Shown piece by piece: positions 30,366 to 37,994 of a DNA stretch of 38,995 nucleotides. Below the pieces are notes generated by a model. That model saw only the letters and a program-made list of their open reading frames with translations. It was not told the DNA's origin and searched no databases. The position numbers and the translations under genes are program-made. How positions within the stretch are numbered: position 1 is the stretch's first letter; every line of letters begins with the position of its first letter. The stretch lies in assembly GCA_011772645.1 (NCBI GenBank), contig WVZE01000038.1:1-38995 (forward strand). Direction: 5' to 3'. This stretch comes from Candidatus Aenigmatarchaeota archaeon. Lineage in GTDB: Archaea; Aenigmatarchaeota; Aenigmatarchaeia; QMZP01; QMZT01.

Positions 30366-31374
30366 AGTTCTCCCCTTCCTCTTGTGTTTTGAACTTCGAT
30401 CCCAAGAACTTCTCACAAAGCCAGATGTTCGTTTTCACATGCTCAGTCAGGTCAGGGGCGATGATTTCCGATCTCCCCTTCGCAAGAGCCATGAAAGGAA
30501 TCAATTGATCCGCGAGATGCCCGCCAACAGTGGATCCGTATTTGATCTCCTCCTGGAGCCTGAAGGCCGCCTCTCTCCCAACAACTTCCGCGGGCTTCCT
30601 CCTCTCTCCCACGTGATCACCCGCGAGTATGCACCATGTCGAGGTCTCCGCCCAGAGGACGATAACGGATCCGGGACATTCGCTCTCCACGTAAACAGGC
30701 TTCACATCCACTCCCTTCTCCTTCCTTATTACCCTGTGGAAACCCACGATCTGCCTCTCAGCGACCTTCCTCTCCTTGAGCAAAGCGCTCGACAGGGACA
30801 ATCCGTTTATGCTCTCAACCTTCCCGGGATCCTTCATAACTATGGGATTCATCCTCTTCACAGGGTTTATCTCGAACTCCACATCACTTCCTCCCACGGG
30901 GTAGAAACCGTGTTTCTTAACCGTGAATCTCGAAAGAACTCCCATCCTCGAGAGTATGGGGAGCAGAACGTTCTCGAGATAGGGAACAGGAGGCGACCAA
31001 AGGCTAGCGATTGATCCTCCCCTTATTTTCAGAACTGTGTCATCCTTCCCGAAAACCGCCGGGAGAAGGACAGCGTAACTCAACAAACCGATTGACCCCG
31101 CTGTTTCGATATTAACATCAAAGGTCCCGCCCTTTATTTTTCCGGGGTGGAACTCGATCTCCCTCGATCCCACCTGATCCCCCTTTATCTTTGCGGAGCA
31201 GATCTTCCCAAGGGTTCGGACAGCCTCCAGATGCTGGTGACGCAATCCGGGGCTCGGACGTTTCGCCCGTATATCCGTTATCCTGATCGGTTTCCCCGTG
31301 AGGGCTGAGAAGGCAGTCGACAAGCGAACGATCGTTCCAGACCCACTTCCATACTCCCCCGGAATCTCCATCAT
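30340..31374 (-). CDS. rtcA: RNA 3'-terminal phosphate cyclase
   Basis: ATP-dependent enzyme that converts RNA 3'-phosphate ends to 2',3'-cyclic phosphate. The 344-residue protein has the N-terminal GEYGSGSGTIVR (the family's GEGGGQ loop with Ser replacing Gly/Glu), RAKRPSPGLRHQHLEAV, the nucleotide-contacting HGFYPVGGSDVEF, GLSLSSALLKER and the catalytic histidine in GGHLADQLIPFMAL near residue 290. The insert domain is present and the length is typical. The GSGSGT substitution in the first loop is uncommon but the active-site His remains. It fits with other RNA/DNA end-processing genes nearby. Confidence 0.92.
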   Translation of the reverse strand: MMEIPGEYGSGSGTIVRLSTAFSALTGKPIRITDIRAKRPSPGLRHQHLEAVRTLGKICSAKIKGDQVGSREIEFHPGKIKGGTFDVNIETAGSIGLLSYAVLLPAVFGKDDTVLKIRGGSIASLWSPPVPYLENVLLPILSRMGVLSRFTVKKHGFYPVGGSDVEFEINPVKRMNPIVMKDPGKVESINGLSLSSALLKERKVAERQIVGFHRVIRKEKGVDVKPVYVESECPGSVIVLWAETSTWCILAGDHVGERRKPAEVVGREAAFRLQEEIKYGSTVGGHLADQLIPFMALAKGRSEIIAPDLTEHVKTNIWLCEKFLGSKFKTQEEGENFRIVCSGK

Positions 31375-31406
31375 ATTTATTATTTGGGTTCACCAATTAA
31401 AGAATA

Positions 31407-31871
31407 ATGAGAAGGAAACTCCCTTTCGTTACCCTGATAAACGCGGTGTTTTTCGTTCTGATAATAATAGTTATGAGCTATTTCATAGAATTCAAAACCA
31501 TGATAGGCCCGGTTTTCATTGTACTGGGTTTCGTTACCCTGATCCCCCTCTTTATTGGCGAGCACTTTCACCTTGAATCCTCCTTTTCCGACATCCTGTT
31601 CGGCATAATAGACAACGGAATATTCATAATATCCGCCCTGATAGGAGCGGATCTCGCGGGGATTCTGGGCGCGATAGTGGGAGGAGCTGTAGGAAACGCG
31701 ATCTCCGATGCGATAGGAGGGATATTCGAGGGCAAGTTCGCCAACTGGATGAAGAACAGGGGAATACCCCAGGAGAGGGAAGCCCTGTATTCCTCCATAG
31801 GGAAGCTTGCTGGATGCCTGTTCGGGGCAGGAATCGTTCTTCTGATAGTGTGGACGATCCTTGGGCTCTAG
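31407..31871 (+). CDS. Integral membrane protein of unknown function
   Basis: A 154-residue protein with four hydrophobic segments: LINAVFFVLIIIVMSYFI, IGPVFIVLGFVTLIPLFI, a glycine-rich segment with GADLAGILGAIVGGAVGNAISDAIGGI near residues 80-105, and a C-terminal LFGAGIVLLIVWTIL. The glycine zipper suggests tight helix packing or oligomerisation. I recognise no named family. It is divergent from rtcA with only about 30 bases between the starts, and its codon use matches the surrounding core genes, so it is probably a long-term resident. Confidence 0.75.
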   Translation: MRRKLPFVTLINAVFFVLIIIVMSYFIEFKTMIGPVFIVLGFVTLIPLFIGEHFHLESSFSDILFGIIDNGIFIISALIGADLAGILGAIVGGAVGNAISDAIGGIFEGKFANWMKNRGIPQEREALYSSIGKLAGCLFGAGIVLLIVWTILGL

Positions 31872-32172
31872 ATTTCAGAAATTTCCAAAAAATTATTGGG
31901 ATTCTTAAAACTTATCCAAAATTTCACATACACCACAAAGAGCCCCTCTAGTCATTACTTCTAATGCAACTGCCTGGTATGCGGAATATATGACAGTTAA
32001 AGGTCCTCTATATAGCCAGGCAGATTGTCGAGAAGAAACGGATCTCCTCTGTGGCTGTCAATAATTACTTGAGCAACTCCATAACCAGGTAATGATTGTC
32101 CAAATTTGCCCATATTAATCATTGTAATCTGTTAAGATTTAAATAACATTATTGTTCATACTCTTTACAACC
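31872..32172. other. 301-base AT-rich intergenic region
   Basis: Lies between two convergent genes. It contains a minus-strand promoter (atttaaat at 32137-32144) and the small or decayed gene at 31905-32113; otherwise I see nothing in it. Confidence 0.7.
31905..32113 (-). pseudogene. Small minus-strand gene, apparently frameshifted
   Basis: ATG 32113 lies 27 bases from the centre of the TATA element atttaaat. It opens a 38-residue frame (MGKFGQSLPGYGVAQVIID...DNLPGYIEDL) ending at 31997. In the next frame the sequence continues with a protein-like RGPLTVIYSAYQAVALEV...RGALCGVCEILDKF to a stop at 31905. Adding one base near ctatatagagg would fuse both parts into one polypeptide of about 69 residues. 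It is either a decayed gene, a read error, or a 38-residue gene followed by chance sequence. No family recognised. Confidence 0.4.
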
Positions 32173-33423
32173 CTAAGAAACCTGAACAGTCTCCCCGTTC
32201 TTGGGAGCTTCCGCCTCAAATCCCTGCTTACGGAGTTCTTTCGCAAAATCCTCCGGTTTCTCCCCGTGAATGAGCAGGATCTTCTTTGGCTTAACCTTTT
32301 TGTAGAACTCGATCAGGTGATCATGATCCGTGTGCGCTGAGAAATCGAGAAATTCCATCCTCATCCTAGGCTTGACCTCAAGGTCCTCATGCACGAACTT
32401 CCCGGTGTCGATCAAAGTCCTTCCAGCGGTTCCGGGAACCTGAAATCCTGTCAGGACGAGCGAGCAATCAGGCCTTTCGTACAGCCTGGAAATGTAATGA
32501 ACAACAGGCCCTCCGTTCAACATGCCTGCCGTTGTCAGGATAACGCAGGGACTCTCTATGATCCTGTCCCTGTCCATCCCCCTCTCAACCTTGTGCGCCC
32601 TTGAAAACGCCTTCTGGAGTATCTTATGATTCCTGATGCTCTTCGGATGCCTCAGGATCGCCTCTGTCGCCCGGATCCCCATACCGTCCATGTAAATCGG
32701 GACGCCCAGCTCGTGAAGGATTATCAGTAATTCCTGCGTTCTTCCCACGGCGAAAGAGGGTATAACACATATCCCTCCCCCGTAAACTGTTTCCTGCACG
32801 ATCTTCTTGAGGGAATCCTCGAGCTTCTTCCTGTTGGGGTGGTTGGTGTAGGAATAAGTGGATTCGCTTACAAGAACATCTATCCCCTTTAACTTCTTCT
32901 CCGCTCCTCCCATAAGCTGCGTGTCCATGAATTTCACATCCCCTGTGAAGAGAATCCGCTTCCCCCCGTTCTCGAGCAAAGGCATGACGCTCCCTGGTAT
33001 GTGACCTGCGTGATGGAATTCCACGGAGGACGTTGTGAAATCCTCCCTCTCGCCCGCCTTGAGAAACCTCACGTTCCTCTCGAGCTTCTTTATGTCCGTC
33101 ATCAGGTAATCCAGAGGACCTCCCTCCCTCTTCTGGAGCTTGAGCGAATCGCGGAGAAGGATGGATAGCAGATCCAAAGTCGCGGGCTCGCAGTAGATAG
33201 GCCCGTCATATCCCAGCCTGTAGAGCTGGGGAAGGAGGCCGGAATGATCAAGATGGGCATGCGAAACAAAAACACCATCGAGATTTATTTTCGGCTGGAT
33301 CGGCTTCTCCCCTGACTGCACGCTGATCCCGTACTCCCAGAGAAACTTCTCGGACCCCGTATCTATCAACATCCCCATCCTGCCTACTTCCCTGCATCCT
33401 CCGAGAAAGCGCATTTCGATCAT
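32173..33423 (-). CDS. Beta-CASP metallo-beta-lactamase ribonuclease (aCPSF2-like)
   Basis: A 416-residue zinc-dependent RNase with MBL and beta-CASP domains, of the archaeal CPSF2 type without N-terminal KH domains. Motifs: SHAHLDHSG (motif 2) near residue 54, HHAGHIPGS (3), FTGDVKF (4), then beta-CASP motifs SESTYS (A), IPSFAVGRTQE, and FSAHTDHDHL (motif B/C region), IHGE at the C-terminus. It begins MIEMRFLGGCREVGRMG, exactly the first strand of the fold. Likely roles are mRNA turnover, 3'-end formation or 5' exonucleolysis; sequence does not separate them. Confidence 0.93.
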   Translation of the reverse strand: MIEMRFLGGCREVGRMGMLIDTGSEKFLWEYGISVQSGEKPIQPKINLDGVFVSHAHLDHSGLLPQLYRLGYDGPIYCEPATLDLLSILLRDSLKLQKREGGPLDYLMTDIKKLERNVRFLKAGEREDFTTSSVEFHHAGHIPGSVMPLLENGGKRILFTGDVKFMDTQLMGGAEKKLKGIDVLVSESTYSYTNHPNRKKLEDSLKKIVQETVYGGGICVIPSFAVGRTQELLIILHELGVPIYMDGMGIRATEAILRHPKSIRNHKILQKAFSRAHKVERGMDRDRIIESPCVILTTAGMLNGGPVVHYISRLYERPDCSLVLTGFQVPGTAGRTLIDTGKFVHEDLEVKPRMRMEFLDFSAHTDHDHLIEFYKKVKPKKILLIHGEKPEDFAKELRKQGFEAEAPKNGETVQVS

Positions 33424-33464
33424 TACAAAACCTTTCTTTAGAATTTGTAATAATTGATTAATAA

Positions 33465-33992
33465 CTATTTAAACCTCTTACCTGTTCTCCCGGTCAGATG
33501 GTAGCCAACATCATAGCTCAACATCCCCAGGAATATTATCCAGTACCCGGTCGCGAAAGAAACCAAAAAAGTCACGATCTCCAGAACCACCCTCTTCTCC
33601 AGAACTTTCGAAAGAATCCCCTTTATCCTTCCCCTGTCCGCTGGGTCGCTCAATATCTCATCCGCCACTCCCGCGGCAATGAATAACAAAAGAAGGCCAA
33701 GATCCACTGCCGGTAAACCCCAGACAGCAAGCGACAGGACCATTGCCAGAATCCCCACAACATGCGGTTTGCTGTCTATTTTTTTCGTAACCAAAACAGC
33801 TATCACGATCGCGAAACCCAGGGGGGCGAGCAGAGGATGGTTCACGAGCACGTAGGCGATCAAAATCCCATACGCAGTCCCGCCCGCATAGGCCAGAGAT
33901 CCCGGTAACTTCAGACCCTCATCCACTATGAGGTCCACGAACTTCGTAAGAACCCCTATCCCAAACACAACGAGCAGGATCTCCATTCCCAT
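33465..33992 (-). CDS. Multi-spanning membrane protein of unknown function
   Basis: A 175-residue protein with about five hydrophobic segments (ILLVVFGIGVL, AGGTAYGILIAYVLV, GFAIVIAVLV, ILAMVLSLAVWGL and LLLFIAAGVA, then VTFLVSFATGYWIIFLGML). A conserved-looking acidic loop VADEILSDPADRGR sits between the last pairs. No named family recognised. The deoxyhypusine synthase stop and this ATG share a base (TGATG), so it is translationally coupled to that gene; the ORF-track start at 33995 is the in-frame GTG one codon upstream. A functional link to hypusine is not known. Confidence 0.75.
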   Translation of the reverse strand: MGMEILLVVFGIGVLTKFVDLIVDEGLKLPGSLAYAGGTAYGILIAYVLVNHPLLAPLGFAIVIAVLVTKKIDSKPHVVGILAMVLSLAVWGLPAVDLGLLLLFIAAGVADEILSDPADRGRIKGILSKVLEKRVVLEIVTFLVSFATGYWIIFLGMLSYDVGYHLTGRTGKRFK

Positions 33993-34897
33993 CACAGAAA
34001 CTCCGAGATTAGCAGGGGAAAAACAATCGTTGCATCTCCGTCAATCGTGATATGATTCGCTCGCTTGTTAATCTTCCCCCAGGAGACCGCCTCGTTCGTC
34101 CTCGCCCCGGAGAGCGAGCCGTCCCAGGGCTGAGAGGTCGTTACATACACAGCGTAATCCATCCCTTCGCGGACGATATTCGCCCCTATCGCGTGATGTT
34201 TCGATATCCCCCCTCCGAGGATTATTCCTCCCGTTTTTCCCGCGTTCAGGACGATATTTGCGAGATCCTTCATATCCCCTGTAACATCTATCCCGAAATC
34301 AGGATGATCCTGCTTGAAGAAATAGGTCTGCAGCCCGATAGCGGAATCCGTTATCCCCGGGGAGAAAACAGGAATGCGATTTCGTTCGGCCCAGTAAAGG
34401 AAAGAACCCCTGTCCTTCGTGAGTTTCCCCATCTCCCTCGCTAGCTCACTCGGGCTAGTGACCTTTCTCTCTCTGTGAATTCTCTTGAACAACTTCTGCA
34501 TCTTTCTCTCAAGCAGAACGTAACGATCGTTAGGGACGATTATGTTGCCTATCCTGTTCATCCCCTTCTTCCGCAAAACCCTGTCATCCAGGCTGAAATC
34601 CCCTAGCAGGTAGGGCTTGAACGACCTGATGAAATCGTGTTCAATCCCTCCACCTGTCGTTATTATCACATCCACCATCCTCTTCTCGCACATTCTCGCG
34701 AAGAGCGAGCGAAGACCTGAAGCAACCATGTTAGCGGTGAAGGTAAGAAACACGACCGCTTTCTCCTTTCTCATCTCCCTTATTATCTCCACCCCTCTTG
34801 CCAGGCGCTCGGCCTGGAATCCCGCGGAGCCCATCTGCCCCACGATCTCCTCCGTTCTCATGCCCTTCCTGATGTTGAAGTCCTTTATTTTTTCCAT
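33992..34897 (-). CDS. dys: Deoxyhypusine synthase
   Basis: NAD-dependent enzyme that transfers the aminobutyl group of spermidine to a lysine of aIF5A, first step of hypusine formation. The 301-residue protein has AGFQAERLARG, TFTANMVASGLR, ITTGGGIEHD, VFSPGITDSAIG, and the catalytic lysine in LGGGISKHH near residue 230, with TNEAVSWGKI close to the end. The ORF track begins at a GTG (34906) that forms part of the Shine-Dalgarno sequence; ATG 34897 is the true start. It is the first gene of a two-gene unit with the membrane protein. Confidence 0.95.
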   Translation of the reverse strand: MEKIKDFNIRKGMRTEEIVGQMGSAGFQAERLARGVEIIREMRKEKAVVFLTFTANMVASGLRSLFARMCEKRMVDVIITTGGGIEHDFIRSFKPYLLGDFSLDDRVLRKKGMNRIGNIIVPNDRYVLLERKMQKLFKRIHRERKVTSPSELAREMGKLTKDRGSFLYWAERNRIPVFSPGITDSAIGLQTYFFKQDHPDFGIDVTGDMKDLANIVLNAGKTGGIILGGGISKHHAIGANIVREGMDYAVYVTTSQPWDGSLSGARTNEAVSWGKINKRANHITIDGDATIVFPLLISEFL

Positions 34898-34898
34898 A

Positions 34899-34932
34899 AC
34901 AATCACCTCCTGAAAATTAGAATTAAAATTAA
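34899..34932 (-). promoter_or_regulatory. Promoter and full Shine-Dalgarno of dys
   Basis: On the minus strand GGAGGTGATT (34901-34910) is a nearly perfect complement of the archaeal 16S 3' end, three bases from the ATG at 34897. A/T-rich ttaattttaatt at about 34919-34930 is the TATA candidate. Confidence 0.6.
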
Positions 34933-35009
34933 CTTACCCTCGGGTCAGCGCCAAGAACCATCGAATGAAACCCATGTTTTTATTTTACCGTCACCACTTT
35001 TAAACCTTT

Positions 35010-35387
35010 TTACTCTTTCATCCTTTCAAAAGACGGCCTGATCTTGGATGTATCATAAATTATCGTGAGCTTTTTGATTCTCCCGTCATCCGCGAATTGA
35101 AAAACGTCTACGCACTCGAACGAAGTAGGCGTACCATCCTTTAATAACCAATCATAAAGGAAGTGACCGGCTCCAACAGATTTGTTATCGCTTTTGAGAA
35201 TGTTCAGCAAGGTTATTTTCGATTTTGAGGTATCCTTGAAAAGTTCCCTGTAAAAATCGATTGCTTTTATTTTTCCGTACAGAGGCGAGAAAACTATCGC
35301 ATCTTCCGTAAACAGTTTTATCATCATTTCGTAATTGCCTTTTTCCAAAGCATTCAGATAATCCTTTATTATTTTTTCAATTTCCAT
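35010..35387 (-). CDS. SnoaL-like / NTF2-superfamily protein
   Basis: A 125-residue cone-fold protein. It starts with the typical helix IIKDYLNALEKGNYEMMIKLFTEDA, followed by FSPLYG and a KAIDFYRELF helix. A curved sheet follows (SVGAGHFLYDWLLKDG, FECVDVFQFADDGRIKKLTIIYD). Such proteins are small-ligand binding domains or isomerase-like enzymes; the specific activity cannot be inferred. AT-rich composition relative to dys and TyrRS suggests acquisition. It is divergent from the TyrRS gene, with about 100 bases of A/T-rich promoter sequence between. Confidence 0.8.
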   Translation of the reverse strand: MEIEKIIKDYLNALEKGNYEMMIKLFTEDAIVFSPLYGKIKAIDFYRELFKDTSKSKITLLNILKSDNKSVGAGHFLYDWLLKDGTPTSFECVDVFQFADDGRIKKLTIIYDTSKIRPSFERMKE

Positions 35388-35450
35388 AAAACTAGATTGG
35401 AAGCTCTTTTAATAAAATTATACTCCAACTTTTCCTGAACGAAATTCATT

Positions 35451-35490
35451 TTTTATAAAACTCAAACAATTATACAATATAGTGATCGGC
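35451..35490 (+). promoter_or_regulatory. tyrS promoter with GTGATC leader
   Basis: ttttataaaa at 35451-35460 is centred 26 bases before GTGATC at 35482-35487, and three bases separate this from the ATG at 35491. The same TATA-26-GTGATC-NNN-ATG layout occurs at the first PQQ gene. Confidence 0.6.
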
Positions 35491-36516
35491 ATGGATCTTG
35501 AAAAAAGACTGCATCTCGTGAAGAGGAACACGGAGGAAATTCTGACCGAGAACGAACTGAAGGCTCTCCTGAGGAAGAAGAAACATCCTTCAGCCTATAT
35601 CGGTCTGGCGATCACGGGTAAACCCCACATAGGATACTTCATACCAATGATCAAGGTCTCAGATTTCCTGAAGGCGGGCTTCCACTTCAAGATCCTGTTC
35701 GCTGACATACACGGCCACCTGGACGACCAGAAGACTCCTTTCGAACTCCTGGACCACAGGATGAAGTACTACATGGAAGTTATCTCGGGCATGCTCGATT
35801 CGATAGGCGTTGACAGGGGGAAGCTCAAGTTCGTGAAAGGAAGGGATTTCGAGCTCGATCCAAAGTATACGCTGGACATGTACAAACTCTCCGCCCTGAA
35901 CACCTTCGCCCGCTGCAGGAGAGCGGCCTCGGATGTCGTCCGTTTCGGAAAGGAGCCTAAACTGAGCGGTTTCATCTACCCGATACTGCAGGCGCTTGAC
36001 GAGGTTTACCTCGAATGTGATGTTCAATACGGAGGACACGACCAGAGGAAGATCCTCGCCTTCGCCCGTGAGGTCCTCCCAACCCTTGGATACAAAAAGC
36101 GAGTGGAGGTTATGACCCCGATGCTCCCCGGCCTTCACGGAGAGAAGATGTCCGCTTCCGAGGAGAAATCAAAGGTTGACCTTCTCGACTCCCCGGAAGC
36201 CGTGGAGAGAAAGATTTCAAGGGCCTTCTGCCCTGCAGGAAAAACCGAAAACAACGGCGTTCTCGCTTTCATGAAATACGTGATCATGGTTCTGAAAGAG
36301 GATCGGAAGGAGAAATTCCTGGTTGAGAGACCTGAAAAATTCGGGGGAAACGTTTCCTACGGGAATTACAAATCACTCGAAAGGGATTTCGTTTCCGGGA
36401 AGCTCCACCCGGAGGACCTGAAAAAAGCGATGGCGAAAGAAGTAAACAAAATGCTCGAGCCGGTAAGAAAGAGATTCAAAGGAAAGAAAGATCTCGTCCG
36501 AAAAGCTTATCCTTAG
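35491..36516 (+). CDS. tyrS: Tyrosyl-tRNA synthetase, archaeal type
   Basis: Cytosolic class I synthetase charging tRNA-Tyr. The 341-residue protein lacks the bacterial S4 domain and matches the archaeal/eukaryotic core. It has the HIGH-equivalent GKPHIGYF near residue 45, DIHGHLDDQ, YPILQALDEVYLECDVQYGGHDQRK (tyrosine and ATP pocket), and the KMSKS-equivalent EKMSAS near residue 220. The start MDLEKRLHLVKRNTEE is the usual archaeal N-terminus, preferred over the GTG three codons upstream. It is convergent with the JAMM gene with six bases between stops. Confidence 0.96.
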   Translation: MDLEKRLHLVKRNTEEILTENELKALLRKKKHPSAYIGLAITGKPHIGYFIPMIKVSDFLKAGFHFKILFADIHGHLDDQKTPFELLDHRMKYYMEVISGMLDSIGVDRGKLKFVKGRDFELDPKYTLDMYKLSALNTFARCRRAASDVVRFGKEPKLSGFIYPILQALDEVYLECDVQYGGHDQRKILAFAREVLPTLGYKKRVEVMTPMLPGLHGEKMSASEEKSKVDLLDSPEAVERKISRAFCPAGKTENNGVLAFMKYVIMVLKEDRKEKFLVERPEKFGGNVSYGNYKSLERDFVSGKLHPEDLKKAMAKEVNKMLEPVRKRFKGKKDLVRKAYP

Positions 36517-36522
36517 AAACAG

Positions 36523-37197
36523 CTATTCAAGAATCCACGGAACGTACACAGAAACCTCTTTCACCCCGAACTTCATTTTCTTTACGGGTTTCTCACCGTA
36601 CTTTTCCTTCGGGTAAACCCAGTATGCTGATATCAGGATGTCGTAACCCGTTCTCTCCCTCGTTCTCACCCTCACCCTCAGCTTCTTGACGTAATCGCAG
36701 ATGTACCACTCCGGTTTCTGAGGCTTTACGTAATCCTTCCTCTTTATGGATAGAAGCAGCTCGAGCCATCCTTTCCGTACGCGCTCCTGCCCGATCTTCA
36801 TCATCGCCTCCACATCCTCCTTCACGGAAACAATATCCCCCCTCGAAAGACCAACGAAACCGTATGGATACGGGTGCGAATGGTAGCCACCGATTATCTC
36901 CGTCCCCAGGGACTCGAACGTCCGTAACACACGCTTGAACGCGGCCTTGTTCCCGTGTATAACCTCCGAGGGCGTTCGTTTATCTGTCTGAAACGGGTAA
37001 ACCTCCTTGACCGAAACGACCTCTGTCCTCTCCCCGTTTATCTCCCTGGTAGCGTTCCTGCCGAGAAGCGCCCCGTTCGTTTCCCTGTTGTACACCTCGA
37101 CAGCGGAGGTGATGATCGTTCTGAATGTTCTCCTCTCTATGAAGACATCCCTGAAACCCTCTGTTTTCCTCTTCCCCCCGGCCCTTCGCTTTCTCAT
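36523..37197 (-). CDS. JAMM/MPN-domain metalloprotease
   Basis: A 224-residue protein with the zinc-binding JAMM signature: glutamate in the NRETNGALLG segment (about residues 37-46) and HSHPYPYGFVGLSRGD near residue 106 (H-x-H-P ... S-x-x-D). Archaeal JAMM proteins remove ubiquitin-like SAMP modifiers, so deconjugation is the likely role. A C-terminal extension of about 80 residues, basic then beta-rich (RVRVRTRERTGYD ... VSVYVPWILE), is unusual and may bind substrate. The very basic N-terminus (MRKRRAGGKRK) could be disordered or nucleic-acid binding. No SAMP or E1 gene is nearby. Confidence 0.85.
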   Translation of the reverse strand: MRKRRAGGKRKTEGFRDVFIERRTFRTIITSAVEVYNRETNGALLGRNATREINGERTEVVSVKEVYPFQTDKRTPSEVIHGNKAAFKRVLRTFESLGTEIIGGYHSHPYPYGFVGLSRGDIVSVKEDVEAMMKIGQERVRKGWLELLLSIKRKDYVKPQKPEWYICDYVKKLRVRVRTRERTGYDILISAYWVYPKEKYGEKPVKKMKFGVKEVSVYVPWILE

Positions 37198-37258
37198 GCT
37201 TTATTATTGTCCGGAACCCGTAATAAATCTAGTTTACTCCAGAAAATTCTGCACACAA

Positions 37259-37393
37259 AGTTTATAAATGTACGCCCCCAACTATTCAGTAATGCTTAAT
37301 GAAACAGCAAACGGGATCGAAGCTACGACTTCTCTAATCATTAGGCTCACCAATTGTTTCACCAAGCACGATACATTTCTGATGTATTGGTGA
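37259..37393 (+). other. Possible 33-residue leader ORF with its own TATA box
   Basis: gtttataaat (37259-37268) is a good TATA box whose centre is about 27 bases before ATG 37292. That ATG opens a 33-codon frame (MLNETANGIEATTSLIIRL...) ending at TGA 37391-37393, inside the operator-like repeats ahead of the wHTH gene. It may be a leader peptide, an untranslated leader RNA, or chance. Confidence 0.3.
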
Positions 37394-37400
37394 TACATCA
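37371..37400. promoter_or_regulatory. Three phased operator-like half-sites
   Basis: ATACAT (37371), ATGTAT (37382) and ATACAT (37393) alternate in orientation at exactly 11-base steps. The second and third form the perfect inverted repeat TGATGTAT-TGGTG-ATACATCA. The block sits about 25-30 bases upstream of the TATA-like cttaaaaacc of the wHTH gene, a natural place for autoregulation. Confidence 0.6.
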
Positions 37401-37446
37401 TTTCAACCTTCTAACAACAACTTCTTAAAAACCTTCTGGTGCTGAA

Positions 37447-37782
37447 ATGATCTTCCAATACGTTTCTGGGCTGAGAGAGGAGTCTGAGAATCTTTCCGTA
37501 AATGAAATCCTCGATTTCGCCATTAAGATCGCCGGCAAACACCTCAACGGAAAGAAGATCAAGATATTGGGTATGATAGCAGCCTACAAAGAGCCAAGGA
37601 CCATAACCTCCGCCGTTGACCAGATCTCCCACATTTTATGCTGCCCGAAATCAACGGTATGGATGAACATGAACTTCCTGAAAGACCTGGGCCTGATAAA
37701 AAACGGGAGGGGCAGGCCGGTGAAGCTAACGAAGATCGGGAGGATGATACTCGAAAACAAAACGGGAGGAGGTGAAGAATGA
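37447..37782 (+). CDS. Winged-helix transcriptional regulator
   Basis: A 111-residue DNA-binding protein. An N-terminal helix pair precedes a winged-helix domain: KILGMIAAYKEPRTITSAVDQISHILCCPKSTVWMNMNFLKDLGLIKNGRGRPVKLTKIGRMIL. The recognition helix is around CCPKSTVWMNMNFLKDL, and the wing GRGRPVKLT is typical. No ligand domain is visible. It heads a three-gene unit: the next gene starts within its stop (ATGA). The phased half-sites upstream are likely its own operator. GGTG lies a few bases before the ATG. Confidence 0.8.
   Translation: MIFQYVSGLREESENLSVNEILDFAIKIAGKHLNGKKIKILGMIAAYKEPRTITSAVDQISHILCCPKSTVWMNMNFLKDLGLIKNGRGRPVKLTKIGRMILENKTGGGEE
37764..37778 (+). promoter_or_regulatory. 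Shine-Dalgarno of the 71-residue gene
   Basis: GGGAGGAGGTGA (37764-37775), inside the wHTH coding sequence, directly precedes the ATG at 37779 and indicates translational coupling within the operon. Confidence 0.65.
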
Positions 37783-37994
37783 AGGAAGTGGAAAGTAAAG
37801 TGGAAATAGTCAAATCAAGACACATAGACTTTGGCGTGTATGGTTCGGATACCAGATTCATATTCACAGGAGCTGACGGCGAAACTTACATAGAGAAAAA
37901 AGACTTCAACAACGATAAGGTTAAAGGCATCATTGAAAAAGAAGGCGGAAAGCTTTACTTTTGCTTCACCAAATATGCATTGGGAGGAGTTTGA
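37779..37994 (+). CDS. 71-residue operon protein of unknown function
   Basis: The protein starts MKEVESKVEIVKSRHIDFGVYGSD and is an alternating strand-rich, charged polypeptide (RFIFTGADGETYIEKKDF; GGKLYFCFTKYALGGV) with no motif I recognise. It overlaps the wHTH gene by four bases and is followed with no gap by the next frame. The strong Shine-Dalgarno and tight packing support it as real. Small-protein partners of wHTH genes are often antitoxins or regulators, but nothing in the sequence proves that here. Confidence 0.65.
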   Translation: MKEVESKVEIVKSRHIDFGVYGSDTRFIFTGADGETYIEKKDFNNDKVKGIIEKEGGKLYFCFTKYALGGV

